From Streptomyces violaceoruber (GTDB lineage Bacteria; Actinomycetota; Actinomycetes; Streptomycetales; Streptomycetaceae), in contig NZ_CP137734.1 of assembly GCF_033406955.1 (NCBI RefSeq), forward strand, positions 2,728,001 to 2,792,000: a stretch of 64,000 bases of DNA. Reading direction: 5' to 3'. Below are positions 31,902 to 42,071 of this stretch, piece after piece. The notes beneath the pieces are model-generated. The model did not search any database. It saw only the letters and a program-made list of their open reading frames with translations, and was not told the origin of the DNA. The position numbers and the translations under genes are program-made. Every line of letters begins with the position of its first letter. Within the stretch, counting starts at the first letter, position 1.

Positions 31902-33169
31902 CCCGGCGCCGGGTCGCCGTCACGGGCATAGGCGTCGTCGCCCCGGGCGGGATCGGCACGCCCCAGTTCTGGAGGCTGCTGTCCGAGGGCCGTACGGCGA
32001 CGCGCCGCATCTCCCTGTTCGACCCGTCCGGGCTGCGCTCGCAGATCGCCGCCGAGTGCGACTTCGAGCCGTCCGACCACGGGCTCGGCCTCGCCATCGC
32101 CCAGCGCTGCGACAGGTACGTGCAGTTCGCGCTGGTGGCCGCCTCGGAGGCGGTCCGGGACGCGAACCTCGACATGAACCGCGAGGACCCCTGGCGGGCC
32201 GGTGCCACGCTCGGCACGGCGGTCGGCGGCACCACCCGGCTGGAGCACGACTACGTCCTGGTCAGCGAGCGCGGCTCGCGCTGGGACGTCGACGACCGGC
32301 GCTCCGAACCGCACCTGGAGCGCGCGTTCACCCCGGCCACCCTCTCCTCCGCGGTCGCCGAGGAGTTCGGGGTGCGCGGGCCGGTGCAGACCGTCTCCAC
32401 CGGGTGCACGTCCGGCCTCGACGCCGTCGGGTACGCCTACCACGCGGTCGCCGAGGGACGCGTCGACGTGTGCCTGGCGGGCGCGGCGGACTCGCCGATA
32501 TCGCCGATCACCATGGCCTGCTTCGACGCCATCAAGGCGACCTCGCCGAACAACGACGACCCCGCGCACGCCTCCCGGCCCTTCGACGCGGACCGCAACG
32601 GCTTCGTGATGGGCGAGGGCGCGGCGGTGCTGGTCCTGGAGGACCTGGAGCACGCACGGGCCCGGGGCGCGGACGTGTACTGCGAGGTCTCCGGCTACGC
32701 CACCTTCGGCAACGCCTACCACATGACCGGGCTCACCAAGGAGGGCCTGGAGATGGCGCGGGCCATCGACACGGCGCTGGACATGGCGGAACTCGACGGG
32801 TCGGCGATCGACTACGTCAACGCGCACGGCTCCGGCACCCAGCAGAACGACCGGCACGAGACCGCGGCCGTCAAACGCTCGCTGGGCGAGCACGCCTACG
32901 CGACGCCGATGAGCTCCATCAAGTCCATGGTGGGCCACTCGCTCGGCGCGATCGGCTCCATCGAACTGGCCGCGTGCGTCCTGGCGATGGCCCACCAGGT
33001 GGTGCCGCCCACCGCCAACTACACGACCCCCGACCCCGAGTGCGACCTGGACTACGTGCCGCGCGAGGCACGGGAGCGGACGCTGCGGCACGTGCTGTCG
33101 GTGGGCAGCGGCTTCGGCGGCTTCCAGTCCGCGGTCGTACTGAGCGGCAGTGAAGGAGGGCTGCGATGA
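31898..33169 (+). CDS. Type II PKS ketosynthase alpha (WhiE-ORFIII type)
   Basis: A 423-residue ketosynthase that condenses malonyl units into the polyketide chain of the spore pigment with the chain length factor. Catalytic residues are Cys170 ([11 protein letters not shown]), His310 ([12 protein letters not shown]), Lys342 and His347 ([11 protein letters not shown]). It is of normal length and coupled by ATGA overlaps to the cupin and the chain length factor. Its product should stay on the ACP encoded downstream. Confidence 0.96.
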
Positions 33170-34440
33170 GCGGACCACAACGGACCGGCACCGGCGGTGG
33201 GAGCCGGCGAGCGGTCGTCACCGGACTCGGCGTGGTGTCGCCGCACGGCACCGGTGTCGAGGCGCACTGGAAGGCGGTCGCCGACGGCATCAGCAGTCTC
33301 GGTCCCGTCACCCGGGAGGGCTGCGCGCACCTGCCGCTGCGGGTCGCGGGCGAGGTGCACGGCTTCGACGCGGCCGAGACGGTCGAGGACCGCTTCCTCG
33401 TCCAGACCGACCGGTTCACGCACTTCGCGCTGTCCGCGACCCAGCACGCGCTGGCCGACGCCCGGTTCGGCCGGGCCGACGTCGACTCGCCGTACTCGGT
33501 CGGCGTGGTCACCGCGGCGGGTTCGGGCGGCGGCGAGTTCGGGCAGCGGGAGCTGCAGAACCTGTGGGGGCACGGCTCGCGCCACGTCGGCCCGTACCAG
33601 TCGATCGCCTGGTTCTACGCGGCCAGCACCGGTCAGGTCTCCATACGCAACGACTTCAAGGGCCCCTGCGGGGTCGTGGCCGCCGACGAGGCGGGCGGCC
33701 TGGACGCCCTGGCGCACGCGGCGCTGGCCGTGCGCAACGGCACCGACACGGTGGTCTGCGGCGCGACGGAGGCGCCGCTGGCCCCGTACTCGATCGTCTG
33801 CCAGCTGGGTTACCCCGAGCTGAGCAGGGCCGCCGAACCCGACCGCGCCTACCGCCCGTTCACCGAGGCGGCCTGCGGTTTCGCACCGGCCGAGGGCGGT
33901 GCCGTGCTCGTCGTGGAGGAGGAGGAGGCGGCCCGGGAGCGCGGGGCGGACGTGCGGGCGACGGTGGCCGGGCACGCGGCGACCTTCACCGGGCCCGGCC
34001 GCTGGGCCGATTCCCGGGAGGGGCTGGCCCGCGCCATCGGGGGCGCCCTGGCCGAGGCGGGGTGCCGGCCCGAGGAGGTCGACGTGGTCTTCGCGGACGC
34101 CCTCGGGGTCCCGGAGGCCGACCGGGCCGAGGCGCTGGCGCTGGCCGACGCGCTGGGCCCGCACGCCGCGCGGGTGCCGGTCACCGCGCCCAAGACCGGG
34201 ACCGGACGGGCGTACTGCGCGGCGCCGGTGCTGGACGTGGCGACGGCGGTGCTCGCGATGGAGCACGGGCTGATCCCGCCGACCCCGCACGTGCGGGACG
34301 TGTGCCACGACCTGGACCTGGTGACCGGCCGGGCCCGCCCCGCCGAGCCGCGCACGGCCCTGGTCCTGGCGCGCGGCCTCATGGGGTCCAACTCGGCGCT
34401 CGTCCTGCGCCGGGGTGCGGTACCGCCCGAGGGCGGCTGA
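33166..34440 (+). CDS. Type II PKS chain length factor (WhiE-ORFIV type)
   Basis: A 424-residue KS-beta that pairs with KS-alpha and sets chain length. The active-site Cys is replaced: the sequence reads [11 protein letters not shown] with Glu175 where most chain length factors have Gln. The His regions are degenerate ([21 protein letters not shown]). ATG at 33166 overlaps the KS-alpha stop. Spore-pigment systems are known to make C24 chains; the length here is inferred from that. Confidence 0.95.
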   Translation: MSGPQRTGTGGGSRRAVVTGLGVVSPHGTGVEAHWKAVADGISSLGPVTREGCAHLPLRVAGEVHGFDAAETVEDRFLVQTDRFTHFALSATQHALADARFGRADVDSPYSVGVVTAAGSGGGEFGQRELQNLWGHGSRHVGPYQSIAWFYAASTGQVSIRNDFKGPCGVVAADEAGGLDALAHAALAVRNGTDTVVCGATEAPLAPYSIVCQLGYPELSRAAEPDRAYRPFTEAACGFAPAEGGAVLVVEEEEAARERGADVRATVAGHAATFTGPGRWADSREGLARAIGGALAEAGCRPEEVDVVFADALGVPEADRAEALALADALGPHAARVPVTAPKTGTGRAYCAAPVLDVATAVLAMEHGLIPPTPHVRDVCHDLDLVTGRARPAEPRTALVLARGLMGSNSALVLRRGAVPPEGG

Positions 34441-34508
34441 CGGCAGAACGACGACCAACGGCCACGGGTGATGCCCGTGGCCGGCCAACCGAGACAAGGA
34501 GGACACCC

Positions 34509-35262
<754 letters not shown>

Positions 35263-35295
35263 CCCGTACGGACATCGGCGAAGGGCAGCACCCTC

Positions 35296-35631
35296 ATGCA
35301 CCACACACTGATCGTCGCCCGGATGGCACCCGGCGCGGCACCGGACATCGCGAAGGTGTTCGCGGAGTCCGACAGCGGCGAGCTGCCGCACCTGGTGGGC
35401 GTCAACCGGCGCAGCCTCTTCGAGTTCGGTGACGGCGTGTACCTGCACCTCATCGAGAGCGACGAGGACCCGGCCCCCACCATCGGCAGGCTGACCGGGC
35501 ACCCGGAGTTCCGCCAGGTCAGCGAGCGGCTCGAACCGTACGTCTCGGCGTACGACCCGGCGACGTGGCGCGGTCCGAAGGACGCGATGGCGCGCTGCTT
35601 CTACCGCTGGGAGCGGACCTCCGCCGGCTGA
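35296..35631 (+). CDS. TcmI-type polyketide cyclase (WhiE-ORFVII type)
   Basis: A 111-residue ferredoxin-like dimeric alpha/beta-barrel protein (TLIVARMAPGAAPDIAKVFAE, HLVGVNRRSLFEFGDGVYLH, HPEFRQVSERLEPYV). It should close later rings of the pigment polyketide. It is the last gene of the collinear whiE operon and is followed by a strong terminator. Normal family length. Confidence 0.94.
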   Translation: MHHTLIVARMAPGAAPDIAKVFAESDSGELPHLVGVNRRSLFEFGDGVYLHLIESDEDPAPTIGRLTGHPEFRQVSERLEPYVSAYDPATWRGPKDAMARCFYRWERTSAG

Positions 35632-35651
35632 CGGCACTCCGTCCCCGCATG

Positions 35652-35690
35652 CGTCGGGGTCGCCCGGATTGTTTCCGGGCGACCCCGACG
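35652..35690. terminator. Terminator of the spore-pigment operon
   Basis: A perfect 17-bp stem (35652-35668 with 35674-35690) built on GTCGGGGTCGCCCGG, loop TTGTT, 20 bases after the last whiE stop codon. Confidence 0.9.
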
Positions 35691-35875
35691 AAGACGTTCC
35701 GGGGCATCGAACGGTTGCCCGCACGGACCGCATGTCCGCGTGAGAAGGGACACTTCGGAAACCGTGATGTTTTCGCACGTCCGTCCGCTTGGATCATCGG
35801 GGCGCGACGGCACCGCAGTCCGCTGTGCCGGGCCGACCGGGCCAGCCCCGCCGACCAGCAGAGAGGACGCACACC

Positions 35876-36793
35876 GTGGGCCGATCCACCGCCCGCCGGG
35901 CCGGCCGAAGAACCGGGCCGGACGGTGCCGGACACAGGCCGCGCGCCCGCAGGCGCAGCCGCCGCGGACCCGCCCGAGCGGTCCTGGCCTGCCTCGCCCT
36001 CGGGGCGGTCCTGCTCACCGCGGGGGCGGCCGTCGCGTACTGGCGGGAGACCCGGCCGCCGGTGACGGACGACCAGGTGGCCGACGTCACGGACGCGCTG
36101 GACGCCTCGACCCGGACGCCTTCGGCCTCCCCCTCCCCCTCGGCGTCACCGTCCCCGAAGGCCTCCGCGTCGGCCTCGGCCTCACCCTCGGCCTCGGCCT
36201 CGCCCTCCGCCACCACCATCGCCATTCCGGCGACCGGTCCCGGCACCTTCGTCACCGCCCGGGCCGACGGCACGACCGTGGGCACCGGCAGCCGGGTACG
36301 CCGCTACAAGGTCCTGGTCGAGGAGGGCCTCGACATCCGGCCGAGCGCCGCCGCCGCCGAGATATCCGAGGTGCTCGCCGACCGCCGCGGCTGGACCCAG
36401 GACGGGACCAACTCCTTCCGGCTGGTCAGCAGCGGCTCCTACGACTTCGTGGTGAAGATCGCCACGCCGGGCACCGTCGACCGGATCTGCGGCGCGGCGG
36501 GCCTGCTCACCCGGGGCGAGGTCAATTGCAGCGTCGGCACGGACGTCGTGGTGAACCTCAAGCGCTGGGTGCTGGGCTCCCCCCAGTTCGACGGACCGAT
36601 CCACGAGTACCGGGCCCTGATCGTGAACCACGAGGTCGGTCACCGCATCGGCCACGGCCACGAGACATGCCCCGGAGCGGGCCGGCCCGCTCCGGCGATG
36701 ATGCAGCAGATCAAGGGCCTCAAGGGATGCGTGGCCAACGCCTGGCCCTACGACGAGAAGGGCGACTACCTGGGCGGCCCGGCGGTGTCCTGA
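35876..36793 (+). CDS. DUF3152 secreted or membrane-anchored metalloprotease-like protein
   Basis: A 305-residue protein. A basic N-terminus and one membrane helix (AVLACLALGAVLLTAGAAVAY) are followed by a low-complexity Ser/Pro/Ala linker (~85-115). The extracellular domain ends with HEVGHRIGHGHETCPG, an HExxHxxGxxH-type zinc site. Cysteines (RICGAAG, VNCSVG, KGCVAN) probably form disulfides. GTG at 35876 follows AGAGGA. The family is common in actinobacteria and of unknown substrate. Confidence 0.9.
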   Translation: MGRSTARRAGRRTGPDGAGHRPRARRRSRRGPARAVLACLALGAVLLTAGAAVAYWRETRPPVTDDQVADVTDALDASTRTPSASPSPSASPSPKASASASASPSASASPSATTIAIPATGPGTFVTARADGTTVGTGSRVRRYKVLVEEGLDIRPSAAAAEISEVLADRRGWTQDGTNSFRLVSSGSYDFVVKIATPGTVDRICGAAGLLTRGEVNCSVGTDVVVNLKRWVLGSPQFDGPIHEYRALIVNHEVGHRIGHGHETCPGAGRPAPAMMQQIKGLKGCVANAWPYDEKGDYLGGPAVS

Positions 36794-36819
36794 GCCCGTT
36801 TCCGGGTGATGATCGGTCC

Positions 36820-37254
36820 ATGACCACCACACCGCGCTTCGATCCCCGTGTCCTGCTGGCCGAGAGCCGGCTCGGCGTACTGGCGACGATCAAGTCGGAC
36901 GGCCGCCCGCAGCTCTCGCCCGTCATGCCCGCCTACGACCCCGAGGCGGGCGTCATCCGGGTCTCCACCCGCGAGGGCCTCGCCAAGACGGCGAACCTGC
37001 GCCGGGACCCGCGGGCCGCACTGGAGGTGACCGCCCCGGACGGCAGGTCCTGGGCCACCGCCGAGGGCGTCGCCACCCTCACCGGTCCGGGTGCCGACCC
37101 GCACGGACCGGAGGTCGAGGCGCTGGTGGAGTACTACCGCGCCGCGGCCGGGGAGCACCCGGACTGGGACGAGTACCGGTCGACGATGGTGTCCGACCGC
37201 CGGGTGCTGCTCACCATCACGGTCGAGCGCGTGTACGGCGCCGACATCGGCTGA
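36820..37254 (+). CDS. PPOX-class F420-dependent flavoprotein-fold enzyme
   Basis: A 144-residue split beta-barrel protein (ESRLGVLATIKSDGRPQLSP, VIRVSTREGLAKTANLRRDPR, VERVYGADIG) of the pyridoxamine-phosphate-oxidase-like F420-binding group. Such enzymes reduce small molecules such as biliverdin or act as F420H2 reductases. It is 26 bases after the DUF3152 gene and may be cotranscribed. The substrate is unknown. Confidence 0.9.
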   Translation: MTTTPRFDPRVLLAESRLGVLATIKSDGRPQLSPVMPAYDPEAGVIRVSTREGLAKTANLRRDPRAALEVTAPDGRSWATAEGVATLTGPGADPHGPEVEALVEYYRAAAGEHPDWDEYRSTMVSDRRVLLTITVERVYGADIG

Positions 37255-37417
37255 CCGGCGCGGCGACGGCCCGGGAGCGGGTCCCTCGCCGGGCCCGCAA
37301 GTTCCGTGCCGGAGCGGTGAAGGATCCGGCCGCCGCTTCCGTACTTCCTGGCGTACCGGTACGCGCACGAGCACACGTGCGCGTACCTCGCGTCCCCGCG
37401 TCGCCCCTGGAGGCACC

Positions 37418-38164
37418 ATGCGCCTGTCCCGCAGCAGGATCGGAGTCGTCGTCCTGTTCGGTGCGATGACCCTGACCCTCACCGCGCTGGCCTTCCCGGC
37501 CGTGCTCGGTCTGGACAAGGCCGACGGCAACCAGAACCGGGTGGTGGCCAGTACGAAGTTCGGTCCGCTCACCGAGGCCGACCGCGACTTCGTGGTGAAG
37601 GTCCGCGCCGCCGGACTGTGGGAGTACCCGCTGGGCGAGATGGTGATGGAGCGCGGCACGACGAAGGCGATGAAGACGGCCGGGGAGCATCTGGTCGTCG
37701 GGCACGCCGGACTCGACGCGATGTGCCGCGAGATCTCCCCCGAGCTGGGCATCACGCTGCCCAACCGGGCCTCCCCGCAGCAGGAGGGCTTCGTGGCCGC
37801 CGTGGACGCCGAGAGCGGCAGGGAGTTCGACTCTTCGGCGGTCAACATCATGCGGGTGACCCACGGTCAGATCTTCCCGGCCATCGCCAAGATCCGGGCC
37901 TCCACCAAGAACACCCTCGTGCGGCAGCTGGCGGACCTGGCCAACGACACCGTCCTGGACCACATCACGGTGCTGGAGAAGACCGGGCTGGTCGAGTACG
38001 ACGACGTCACCTTCAAGCAGACGGGCCCGGCGAAGCTGCCGAGGGAGAAGGTCACCCCGCCCCCGCCGCAGCCCGGCGAGCGGGTGCTGGTGCTCAAGCC
38101 GCGCCCCGACCTGAACGTGAACACCGCCTCCCCGACGCCCGCCCCGTCCCCGGCGGCTCCCTGA
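37418..38164 (+). CDS. DUF4142 exported helical-bundle protein
   Basis: A 248-residue protein with an N-terminal signal or anchor helix (IGVVVLFGAMTLTLTALAFPAVLGL), then a ferritin-like helical DUF4142 domain (TEADRDFVVKVRAAGLWEYPLGEMV, TVLDHITVLEKTGLVEYD). The C-terminus is Pro-rich. ATG at 37418 has GGAGG six bases upstream. An envelope location is likely; the function is unknown. Confidence 0.9.
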   Translation: MRLSRSRIGVVVLFGAMTLTLTALAFPAVLGLDKADGNQNRVVASTKFGPLTEADRDFVVKVRAAGLWEYPLGEMVMERGTTKAMKTAGEHLVVGHAGLDAMCREISPELGITLPNRASPQQEGFVAAVDAESGREFDSSAVNIMRVTHGQIFPAIAKIRASTKNTLVRQLADLANDTVLDHITVLEKTGLVEYDDVTFKQTGPAKLPREKVTPPPPQPGERVLVLKPRPDLNVNTASPTPAPSPAAP

Positions 38165-38198
38165 GGACCCCGGGGGGCGAGGGCCCGGGCGCGGCGGC

Positions 38199-38261
38199 GC
38201 GGCGCGCGAACCCGACGCGAACCCGACGCGGGCGCGGTGCGCGGCGCGCGAACCCGACGCG
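38199..38261. repeat. GC-rich direct repeats after the DUF4142 gene
   Basis: GCGGCGCGCGAACCCGACGC occurs at 38199-38218 and 38241-38260, with an extra GAACCCGACGCG between them. It sits in a 292-base gap (38165-38456) with no other feature except the start region of the next gene. Possible remnant or structured transcript end. Confidence 0.55.
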
Positions 38262-38456
38262 GGCACGGTCACCGATTACGACCCAGTCACGACCGGCGGC
38301 ACGGGGAACGGGCCGCCACGCGCGCACGTTCTTCGCAGGTGGCGGGCGACGGTGTCCGCCGGGCCATGACCATCCGGCGCCGGAGCCGGTGGTGGGCGGC
38401 CGTTCCCCTGCTCCCGCCCGCGTCCGTCCGGAGCCGACGACAGGAGGAGCGGGACC

Positions 38457-39020
38457 ATGACCGCTTCCGGACCGGGCGGCGGCGACACCCCGGACGGACC
38501 GGACGATGCGCCGGTCGTCCCCGAGTACGTCTGGCGACTGTTCCTGGAGGACGACGAGCGCGCCATCCACGCCTCCGCCCCCCGGGAACCCGCCGCACGG
38601 GACCGGATCCCCGGCCGCACGCGGCCGGAGCCTCCCGCCGACTGCTCCGGCCACCCCGGCCGCGCCCACGACACGGTCGGTGAGCCGTGGCGCCGGGAGG
38701 ACGCGTGGGCCGGACCGGCCTGGCGCGAGCTGGACGGGCGGGCCCGGCTGCGGCGGACGGGCCGCGTGCTCGGCACGGCGGCCGCGGTCGCCCTCGCCGT
38801 GACCGCGTGGTCGCAGCTGACCACCGGACCGGCTACCCCGGGCGGCGGCCCCGCCGAGACGATCGGGCAGCGCCTGGAGGAAAGCCCCGCCCTGCCCTCG
38901 CCGGCCTCCGTGGCGGACACGCCGGCGTCCGCGGAGTCCGCCGGCGCGAGCCCCGCCGCCTTCGAACCCGCCCCGTCCGCGATACCCCGGGCGCCCGCGT
39001 CCACCCGGACCTTCGGCTGA
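38457..39020 (+). CDS. Hypothetical single-pass membrane protein
   Basis: A 187-residue protein. The acidic N-terminal region (VVPEYVWRLFLEDDERAIHA) and Pro-rich segment are cytoplasmic. One helix (VLGTAAAVALAVTAWSQL, ~104-121) is followed by a Ser/Pro/Ala-rich extracellular tail. GGAGGAGC precedes the ATG. No domain is recognised. It converges with the Ku gene. Confidence 0.78.
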   Translation: MTASGPGGGDTPDGPDDAPVVPEYVWRLFLEDDERAIHASAPREPAARDRIPGRTRPEPPADCSGHPGRAHDTVGEPWRREDAWAGPAWRELDGRARLRRTGRVLGTAAAVALAVTAWSQLTTGPATPGGGPAETIGQRLEESPALPSPASVADTPASAESAGASPAAFEPAPSAIPRAPASTRTFG

Positions 39021-39042
39021 CCGCGCGGCGGCCGGCTCCGGG

Positions 39043-40140
39043 TCAGGCGCTGCGCCTGCGGGACGCCGTCTTCTTGGCGGTGCTCTTGGCCGCGCCCTTG
39101 TCGCCGCTGCGGGCCGTGCTCCTGGCCGTGGCCTTCTTGGCGGTGCCCTTGGCGGGACTCCCGGCCGCCGTCTTCTTCGCGGACCCGGCGGCCTTGGCCG
39201 TCGACTTCTTCGGCTCCGCCCTCTTCGCCGCCGTCTTCTTCGCGGCCGTCGACGTCGACTTCTTGCCCCCGGTCTCCTTCGGGGCCCGGGACGAGGTCTT
39301 GCGCCGCGACAGGGACCTGACCTCCGCCTCCTCCGCCGGGCCCGCCCCCTCGGCGTCCCGGGACTCCCGCGCCGCCCGCACGCTGCTCTCCAGTGCCGCC
39401 ATCAGGTCGAGCACCTTCCCGGGCGCCGCCTCCTCGCGGGCCTCCGGGGGCTTCTCACCGGAGGCCTTGGCGGCGACGACCTCCTCGACGGCCTCCCGGT
39501 ACTCGTCGTGCAGGTCGTCCAGGTCGATCTCACCGAGGGTGTCCATGAGGGCGTCGGCGAGGTCCAGTTCCTGGTCGCGCACGGTGACCCCGCCTTCGGG
39601 GGCGACGCCCTCGGGGGCGCGGACCTCGTCCGGCCACAGCAGCCCGTGCATCGCGATGGCGTCGCCGACGACCCGGAGCATGCCCAGGCGCTCCCGGCCG
39701 CGCAGCGCGAACTTGGCGATCGCCACCCGGTTGCTGCGCTTGAGCGCCTCGCGCAGCAGCGTGTACGGCTTGGCGGCCGGGGCGCCGCTGGCCGCGAGGT
39801 AGTAGGCGGAGCCCATCTGGAGCGGATCGATGCGGTCCTCGGGCACGAAGGCGACGATCTCGATCGTGCGGGCCGTCGGGATCGGCAGCTGGGACAGGTC
39901 CTCGTCGGTGATCGGGATCATCGAACCGTCGGCGTCCTCGTAGGCCTTGCCGATCTCGGCCTGGGTGACCTCGCGGTCCTCCAGTTCGCACACCTTGCGG
40001 TAGCGGATCCGGCCGCCGTCCTCCGTGTGGATCTGCCGGAAGGAGACGGAGTGGCTCTCGGTGGCGTTCACCAGCTTGATCGGGATGCTGACCAGGCCGA
40101 AGGAGATGGCGCCGTTCCAGATGGATCGCACGTGCAGCAC
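39043..40140 (-). CDS. ku: Non-homologous end-joining protein Ku
   Basis: A 365-residue bacterial Ku. The core beta-barrel starts RSIWNGAISFGLVSIPIKLV, with YRKVCELEDREV and TIEIVAFVPEDRIDPL, and the dimer binds and bridges broken DNA ends. Residues ~290-365 form a Lys/Ala/Thr-rich tail with KKTAAK-type repeats, like histone H1 or mycobacterial HupB tails, which extends DNA binding. GTG at 40140 follows AAAGGA. It is divergent, with only 46 bases between, from the LigD polymerase gene that should fill ends during NHEJ. Confidence 0.96.
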   Translation of the reverse strand: MLHVRSIWNGAISFGLVSIPIKLVNATESHSVSFRQIHTEDGGRIRYRKVCELEDREVTQAEIGKAYEDADGSMIPITDEDLSQLPIPTARTIEIVAFVPEDRIDPLQMGSAYYLAASGAPAAKPYTLLREALKRSNRVAIAKFALRGRERLGMLRVVGDAIAMHGLLWPDEVRAPEGVAPEGGVTVRDQELDLADALMDTLGEIDLDDLHDEYREAVEEVVAAKASGEKPPEAREEAAPGKVLDLMAALESSVRAARESRDAEGAGPAEEAEVRSLSRRKTSSRAPKETGGKKSTSTAAKKTAAKRAEPKKSTAKAAGSAKKTAAGSPAKGTAKKATARSTARSGDKGAAKSTAKKTASRRRSA

Positions 40141-40186
40141 CGTTCCTTTCGGGCGTTTTGTGACTGTTTCATGAGATTCTCATGGT

Positions 40187-41068
40187 ATGGCGCCGATGAC
40201 GGAAGTGGAGGGGCGGCGGGTGGCCCTCAGCAACCTGGACAAGGTGCTGTATCCCGCGGCCGGCCTCACCAAGGGCGAGCTGCTGCACTACTACGCGACG
40301 ACCGCCGAGGTGCTGCTGCCGCACCTGCGGGACCGCGCGGTCTCCTTCCTGCGGTATCCGGACGGCCCGGACGGCCAGGTGTTCTTCACCAAGAACGTGC
40401 CGCCGGGTACGCCCGACTGGGTCACCACGGCCGAGGTGCCCCGCTCGGAGGGCCCGGCCCGGATGGTGCTGGTGCAGGACCTGGCGAGCCTGATGTGGGC
40501 GGCGAACCTGGTGACCGAGTTCCACACCCACCAGTGGACCGTGGACGATCCCGGCGAGGCCGACCGGCTGGTGTTCGACCTGGACCCGGGGCCGCCCGCG
40601 ACCGTGGTGCAGTGCTGCGAGGTCGCGCTGTGGCTGCGGGAGCGGCTGGCGGCGGACGGGGTCGAGGCGTACGCCAAGACCTCCGGGGCCAAGGGGCTGC
40701 ACCTGCTGGCGGGGGTGCGGGGCGCGTCCTCGGAGCGGGTGTCGGAGTACGCGAAGGGGCTCGCCGTGGAGGCGGAGCGGGCGCTGCCGGAGCTGGTGGT
40801 GCACCGGATGACGCGCAGCCTGCGGCCCGGGAAGGTGTTCGTGGACTGGAGCCAGAACGCCGCCCGCAAGACCACGGCCGCCCCGTACACCGTGCGCGCC
40901 CGCGGCGTGCCCGCGGTCTCCACGCCGGTGACGTGGGAGGAGGTCGCCGGGTGCGGGCGGGCGGAGCGGTTCGCCTTCCTGACGCCGGACGTCGGACGGC
41001 GGGTGCGGGACCACGGCGACCTGCTGGCCCCGCTGTTCGACCGGCGGCGGGCGGCGGCGCTGCCCTGA
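40187..41068 (+). CDS. LigD-type NHEJ polymerase (stand-alone)
   Basis: A 293-residue archaeo-eukaryotic primase-type polymerase equal to the LigD POL domain, without ligase or nuclease parts. Motifs are SNLDKVLYPAAGLTKGEL, FHTHQWT, the catalytic LVFDLDPG, AKTSGAKGLHLL and KVFVDWSQN. It adds or fills nucleotides at broken ends held by Ku. A separate ATP-dependent ligase would be needed and is not in this window. Shared 46-base divergent promoter with ku. Confidence 0.94.
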   Translation: MAPMTEVEGRRVALSNLDKVLYPAAGLTKGELLHYYATTAEVLLPHLRDRAVSFLRYPDGPDGQVFFTKNVPPGTPDWVTTAEVPRSEGPARMVLVQDLASLMWAANLVTEFHTHQWTVDDPGEADRLVFDLDPGPPATVVQCCEVALWLRERLAADGVEAYAKTSGAKGLHLLAGVRGASSERVSEYAKGLAVEAERALPELVVHRMTRSLRPGKVFVDWSQNAARKTTAAPYTVRARGVPAVSTPVTWEEVAGCGRAERFAFLTPDVGRRVRDHGDLLAPLFDRRRAAALP

Positions 41069-41159
41069 GCCGGGCCCTCGGACGGACCGCGGACGCCGTA
41101 CGGACCTCGGAGGCGGACGGGTCCTCGGACGCGGACGGACCTCGGAAGCGGGCGTGCCC

Positions 41160-41963
41160 TCAGACGCCCTGCCAGGTGGCCCGGTCCCGGGCCATGGCGT
41201 GCAGGGCCTCCACGTCCGCCGGTTTCAGCACCCCGCCCGTCCGGGCCAGGTCCGGCAGCTCCCGGTCCGTGAGGACGCGCACCGAGCGGGGCGGGGCGGT
41301 GACGGTCACGTGCGCCGGCCCGGCGAGGACGAGCACCGGGTGGACCTCGGCCGTCAGGGCGTACGAGGCCCGGTCGGCGTCGGCGCGGACCCGGTCCAGC
41401 AGGGGGCGGGGGGTCCGGCGGCCCAGCGCCACCAGCGGGTCGGCGACCCGCACCCGTTGTCCGCGGGCGGGCAGCACGTGGAGGGCGAAGAGACCACCGG
41501 GCCCGATCAGCAGGTGGTGGATACGGTCGCCGCCGGGCAGCGGGAGCGAGTGCAGGGTGTGCAGGCCGGCGCCGTCGAGGCGGTCGAGGGCGGTCCCGGT
41601 CGCCTGCTCGGCGGCCAGCGCCCGGCGGCGCGGGTCGGGGCGCAGCCGGTGTGCCGGGCCCGGCGCGCGTTCCAGGGCGACCAGGAGGGCCTCGCCGGGC
41701 CGGTTGGGGGCCAGGTCGTCGTCGGGGTGCAGGGTGAGCCGGGCCAGCTCGGCCGGGGTCGGGACCGGCGGCGGGCCGACCGTGACCGGGCCGGTGACGA
41801 AGGGGCCGAGGGCCTGGAGCACCTCGGCCCTGCGGTCGTCGCTCAGCAGGCTGACGCGGGCCTCCTCGCGGTCGTACCAGGCGACGTTCCCGCCGTCCGG
41901 GAGGCAGACGTAGAGCCGTTCCCGGCCGTGTCGCCGGGTCGGCACGACGCGCAGTCCGTCCAT
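41160..41963 (-). CDS. NERD-like domain protein, probably inactive
   Basis: A 267-residue protein. Residues ~115-200 resemble the nuclease-related domain (LDRLDGAGLHTLHSLPLPGG, HHLLIGPGGLFALHVLPA). The usual IDH...K nuclease residues read HH and AR here, so catalysis is doubtful. The N-terminal part (RRHGRERLYVCLPDGGNVAW) fits other streptomycete NERD proteins. It converges with the LigD polymerase gene and is divergent from the phosphatase gene. Confidence 0.75.
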   Translation of the reverse strand: MDGLRVVPTRRHGRERLYVCLPDGGNVAWYDREEARVSLLSDDRRAEVLQALGPFVTGPVTVGPPPVPTPAELARLTLHPDDDLAPNRPGEALLVALERAPGPAHRLRPDPRRRALAAEQATGTALDRLDGAGLHTLHSLPLPGGDRIHHLLIGPGGLFALHVLPARGQRVRVADPLVALGRRTPRPLLDRVRADADRASYALTAEVHPVLVLAGPAHVTVTAPPRSVRVLTDRELPDLARTGGVLKPADVEALHAMARDRATWQGV

Positions 41964-42071
41964 GCCATCACCACCCCCGCCCATGGGAGCAGGCGAGGTG
42001 CCGCGAGGGCAAGAAGCCGGTTGCTTTCGGGACGAGTTGGGCAGACCCTGGGCGGGACTGGGGAGGTGGCT

